Below are positions 62,775-64,000 of a stretch of 64,000 nucleotides of DNA, piece by piece. The translations under genes were made by a program, and so were the position numbers. Under the pieces are notes generated by a model. It ran no database searches. It saw only the letters and a program-made list of their open reading frames with translations, and was not told the origin of the DNA. Source of the DNA: Deltaproteobacteria bacterium (lineage in GTDB: Bacteria; Bdellovibrionota; Bdellovibrionia; Bdellovibrionales; Bdellovibrionaceae); NCBI GenBank assembly GCA_017302835.1, contig JAFLCC010000013.1, forward strand, positions 1-64,000, given 5' to 3'. Positions within the stretch are counted from its first letter, which is position 1. Each line of letters opens with the position of its first letter.

Positions 62775-63137
62775 ATGTTATCAGTCAAAGAAGACAAACT
62801 GGTATTTAAGTTTGATTTCTTTGTTGAACTCATCGTTGAAAGTCAAAGAACAGTCATAGCTTTGTTCGGAGTTTTTTTTGATCCGAATGACCTCGAGGAA
62901 ACCGAAAGAGCCAGAGTCTGGTATAAGGATATTCATTCAAAAATGAATGAAGAAGGGTATATAGCTTATCGCGAAACGAGCACCTCAACAAGTGAGGCCT
63001 TAAATGGAAATCCTCTTCTTAAAGACCTGCTTTCAAGAATAAAAAAAGCTCTTGATGAAAACGGAACTCTGGCCCCTGGAAGGTACGGAATATCAAAGCA
63101 CGAAGACATCATGAGGGCTGAAAAAGATGTTAGTTAA
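62775..63137 (+). pseudogene. C-terminal remnant of a VAO-type FAD-linked oxidase
   Basis: The 120-codon frame reads RVWYKDIHSKMNEEGYIAYR and ends with LLSRIKKALDENGTLAPGRY followed by GIS. This matches the closing segment of vanillyl-alcohol-oxidase-type flavoproteins (GYxxYRxx ... IKxALDPxxxLAPGRYGI), where GRYG is the end of the substrate cap and FAD part. The FAD-binding PP-type N-terminus is absent and no ribosome binding site is present, so this is a tail fragment, not a gene in its own right. Confidence 0.55.
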
Positions 63138-63156
63138 AGTATCTCTGCTGAGCGAA

Positions 63157-64000
63157 CTAACAGGAATGGATATAGTCGCTATGGATTTTTTTATAATCAG
63201 GCTGAGGTTGGATTAACTCATAGAATAACGTTTTATCAAAAGTTGATTTGTAGTTTTTATTTTTAACTTCTCCAGTAATTTGATGAAAACCTAATTTATT
63301 TTTTATTAAAGAATAGTCTTTGGGAGCGACAAAAATTAATGTTTGTAAGTCACCCAAATCACTTGAAAGTAAGTAGTTCATTGACAGCTTATTTTTCTTT
63401 ACATAACTTGCAATGGCTTTACATACGGAAATCTTTTGTAAATTCAATTCATAGGATACCTTGTTTAAATTCGAAATGATCTCAAGACTCGTAATAACCC
63501 CGTCGCTGGTGTCAATGGAAGCGTGGACGTATTTTTTTAAGGCTTGTAATATTTTACAGTTAGGCTTGGGCCTGAATTTTTTTTCCAGTGTGTTCTTATT
63601 TTTTTTAAATAAAAAGTCATAACCTAAGGAAGGACCGATACCAAAATAATCACCTAATAAAATAATCAGATCATCAGGCTGAACTCCCAACCTGGTGAGC
63701 ACGGGACTGTGTGACATACCAAAGACCGTTGTGTTAATAAAAGTTCCAGAGGACACTCCTGAGTCTCCGCCAAGAAGTGGCACTTTAGAGACTCTAAGGG
63801 CCTGTTTAACTCCGTTATAAAATTTAAGTTTATCCTTTTCAGAGAAGGATTGACCCCACTCAGTGGATAACATCAGTCCGATGGGTTTCGCTCCCGATGT
63901 CGAAAAATCAGATATGGAGTTCATCACACTTATCCAGCCCCAAGTCTCTGGATGTTTATATAGATTGATGGCCACTTCTTCAGAAAGAGAATCTGTCGAA
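63157..64000 (-). CDS. thiL: Thiamine-monophosphate kinase ThiL, 5' part beyond window
   Basis: The frame stays open to the window edge, and reading from there gives STDSLSEEVAINLYKHPETW, matching the TTDxxVEGxHF motif's first part in ThiL, then SISDFSTSGAKPIGLMLS (SDIAAMGA). Downstream are LLGGDSGVSSG, ILLGDYFGIGPSLGYDFL, and SIDTSDGVITSL. The kinase makes thiamine pyrophosphate. A start codon should lie about 30 residues beyond 64000; the GTG at 63975 is not the real start. Confidence 0.8.
   Translation of the reverse strand, partial: STDSLSEEVAINLYKHPETWGWISVMNSISDFSTSGAKPIGLMLSTEWGQSFSEKDKLKFYNGVKQALRVSKVPLLGGDSGVSSGTFINTTVFGMSHSPVLTRLGVQPDDLIILLGDYFGIGPSLGYDFLFKKNKNTLEKKFRPKPNCKILQALKKYVHASIDTSDGVITSLEIISNLNKVSYELNLQKISVCKAIASYVKKNKLSMNYLLSSDLGDLQTLIFVAPKDYSLIKNKLGFHQITGEVKNKNYKSTFDKTLFYELIQPQPDYKKIHSDYIHSC

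Overview
The window is AT-rich (about 37-38% G+C by eye). Its gene content is that of a Gram-negative predatory or delta-type bacterium, most likely a member of the Bdellovibrionota. Pointers are many lipoproteins and signal-peptide proteins of unknown function, MotA/MotB-type stator genes outside a flagellar cluster, small stand-alone receiver domains, secreted CxxCH proteins, large lipoproteins with Ig-like, NHL or beta-helix repeats, and a Gcr-type membrane protein. The taxonomic call is inference; there is no rRNA gene or complete tRNA gene here.

Layout. (1) 1-8 kb is an accessory scrap-yard. It holds an integrase tail, a DUF7309-type protein, a decayed minus-strand ORF, a secreted Fic-fold protein whose motif histidine is glutamine, a serine recombinase beheaded by a complete IS66-family element (2970-5451, no target duplication), a secreted gene beheaded at the other end of the same element, a tRNA 3'-end remnant, a more GC-rich secreted alpha/beta hydrolase, and a second scrap of the same recombinase. 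(2) 8-11.5 kb has orphan secreted proteins and a strongly hairpin-rich intergenic region (10650-10795). (3) 11.5-24 kb is the most interesting part. A 7-kb gene for a giant Ig/NHL lipoprotein stands divergent to a tight five-gene operon: PEGA-TPR lipoprotein, MotA-like, MotB-like, a membrane protein joining a periplasmic domain to a cytoplasmic FliG-like region, and an outer-membrane barrel-like protein. This looks like a non-flagellar envelope motor. (4) 24-31 kb has a haem-motif protein, a beta-helix lipoprotein, a LysR regulator, a zinc protein and a CheY-like receiver. (5) 31-41 kb is core: cysteine desulfurase, mnmA, mtaB, rnc, era and der in one overlapping minus-strand run, then an MshEN-like orphan, tsaE and rhlE. 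(6) 41-47 kb has a CBS protein, a VC0807-like membrane protein, a TumE-type toxin-antitoxin pair, a second CxxCH secreted protein, a polyproline secreted protein and sohB. (7) 47-54 kb is a five-gene oligopeptide ABC transporter operon followed by a YebC-family gene. (8) 54-64 kb has an MscS channel, ttcA, an outer-membrane protein, a LytS/LytTR two-component operon with a textbook LytTR box in its promoter, a triple-repeat secreted protein, a Gcr-family protein, a VAO-type oxidase tail and the 3' part of thiL.

Connections. Cysteine desulfurase, MnmA and MtaB (with TsaE and TtcA elsewhere in the window) form a tRNA sulfuration and t6A theme. The LytS/LytTR operon appears autoregulated. The giant lipoprotein and the motor operon share an intergenic promoter region and may act together at the cell surface.
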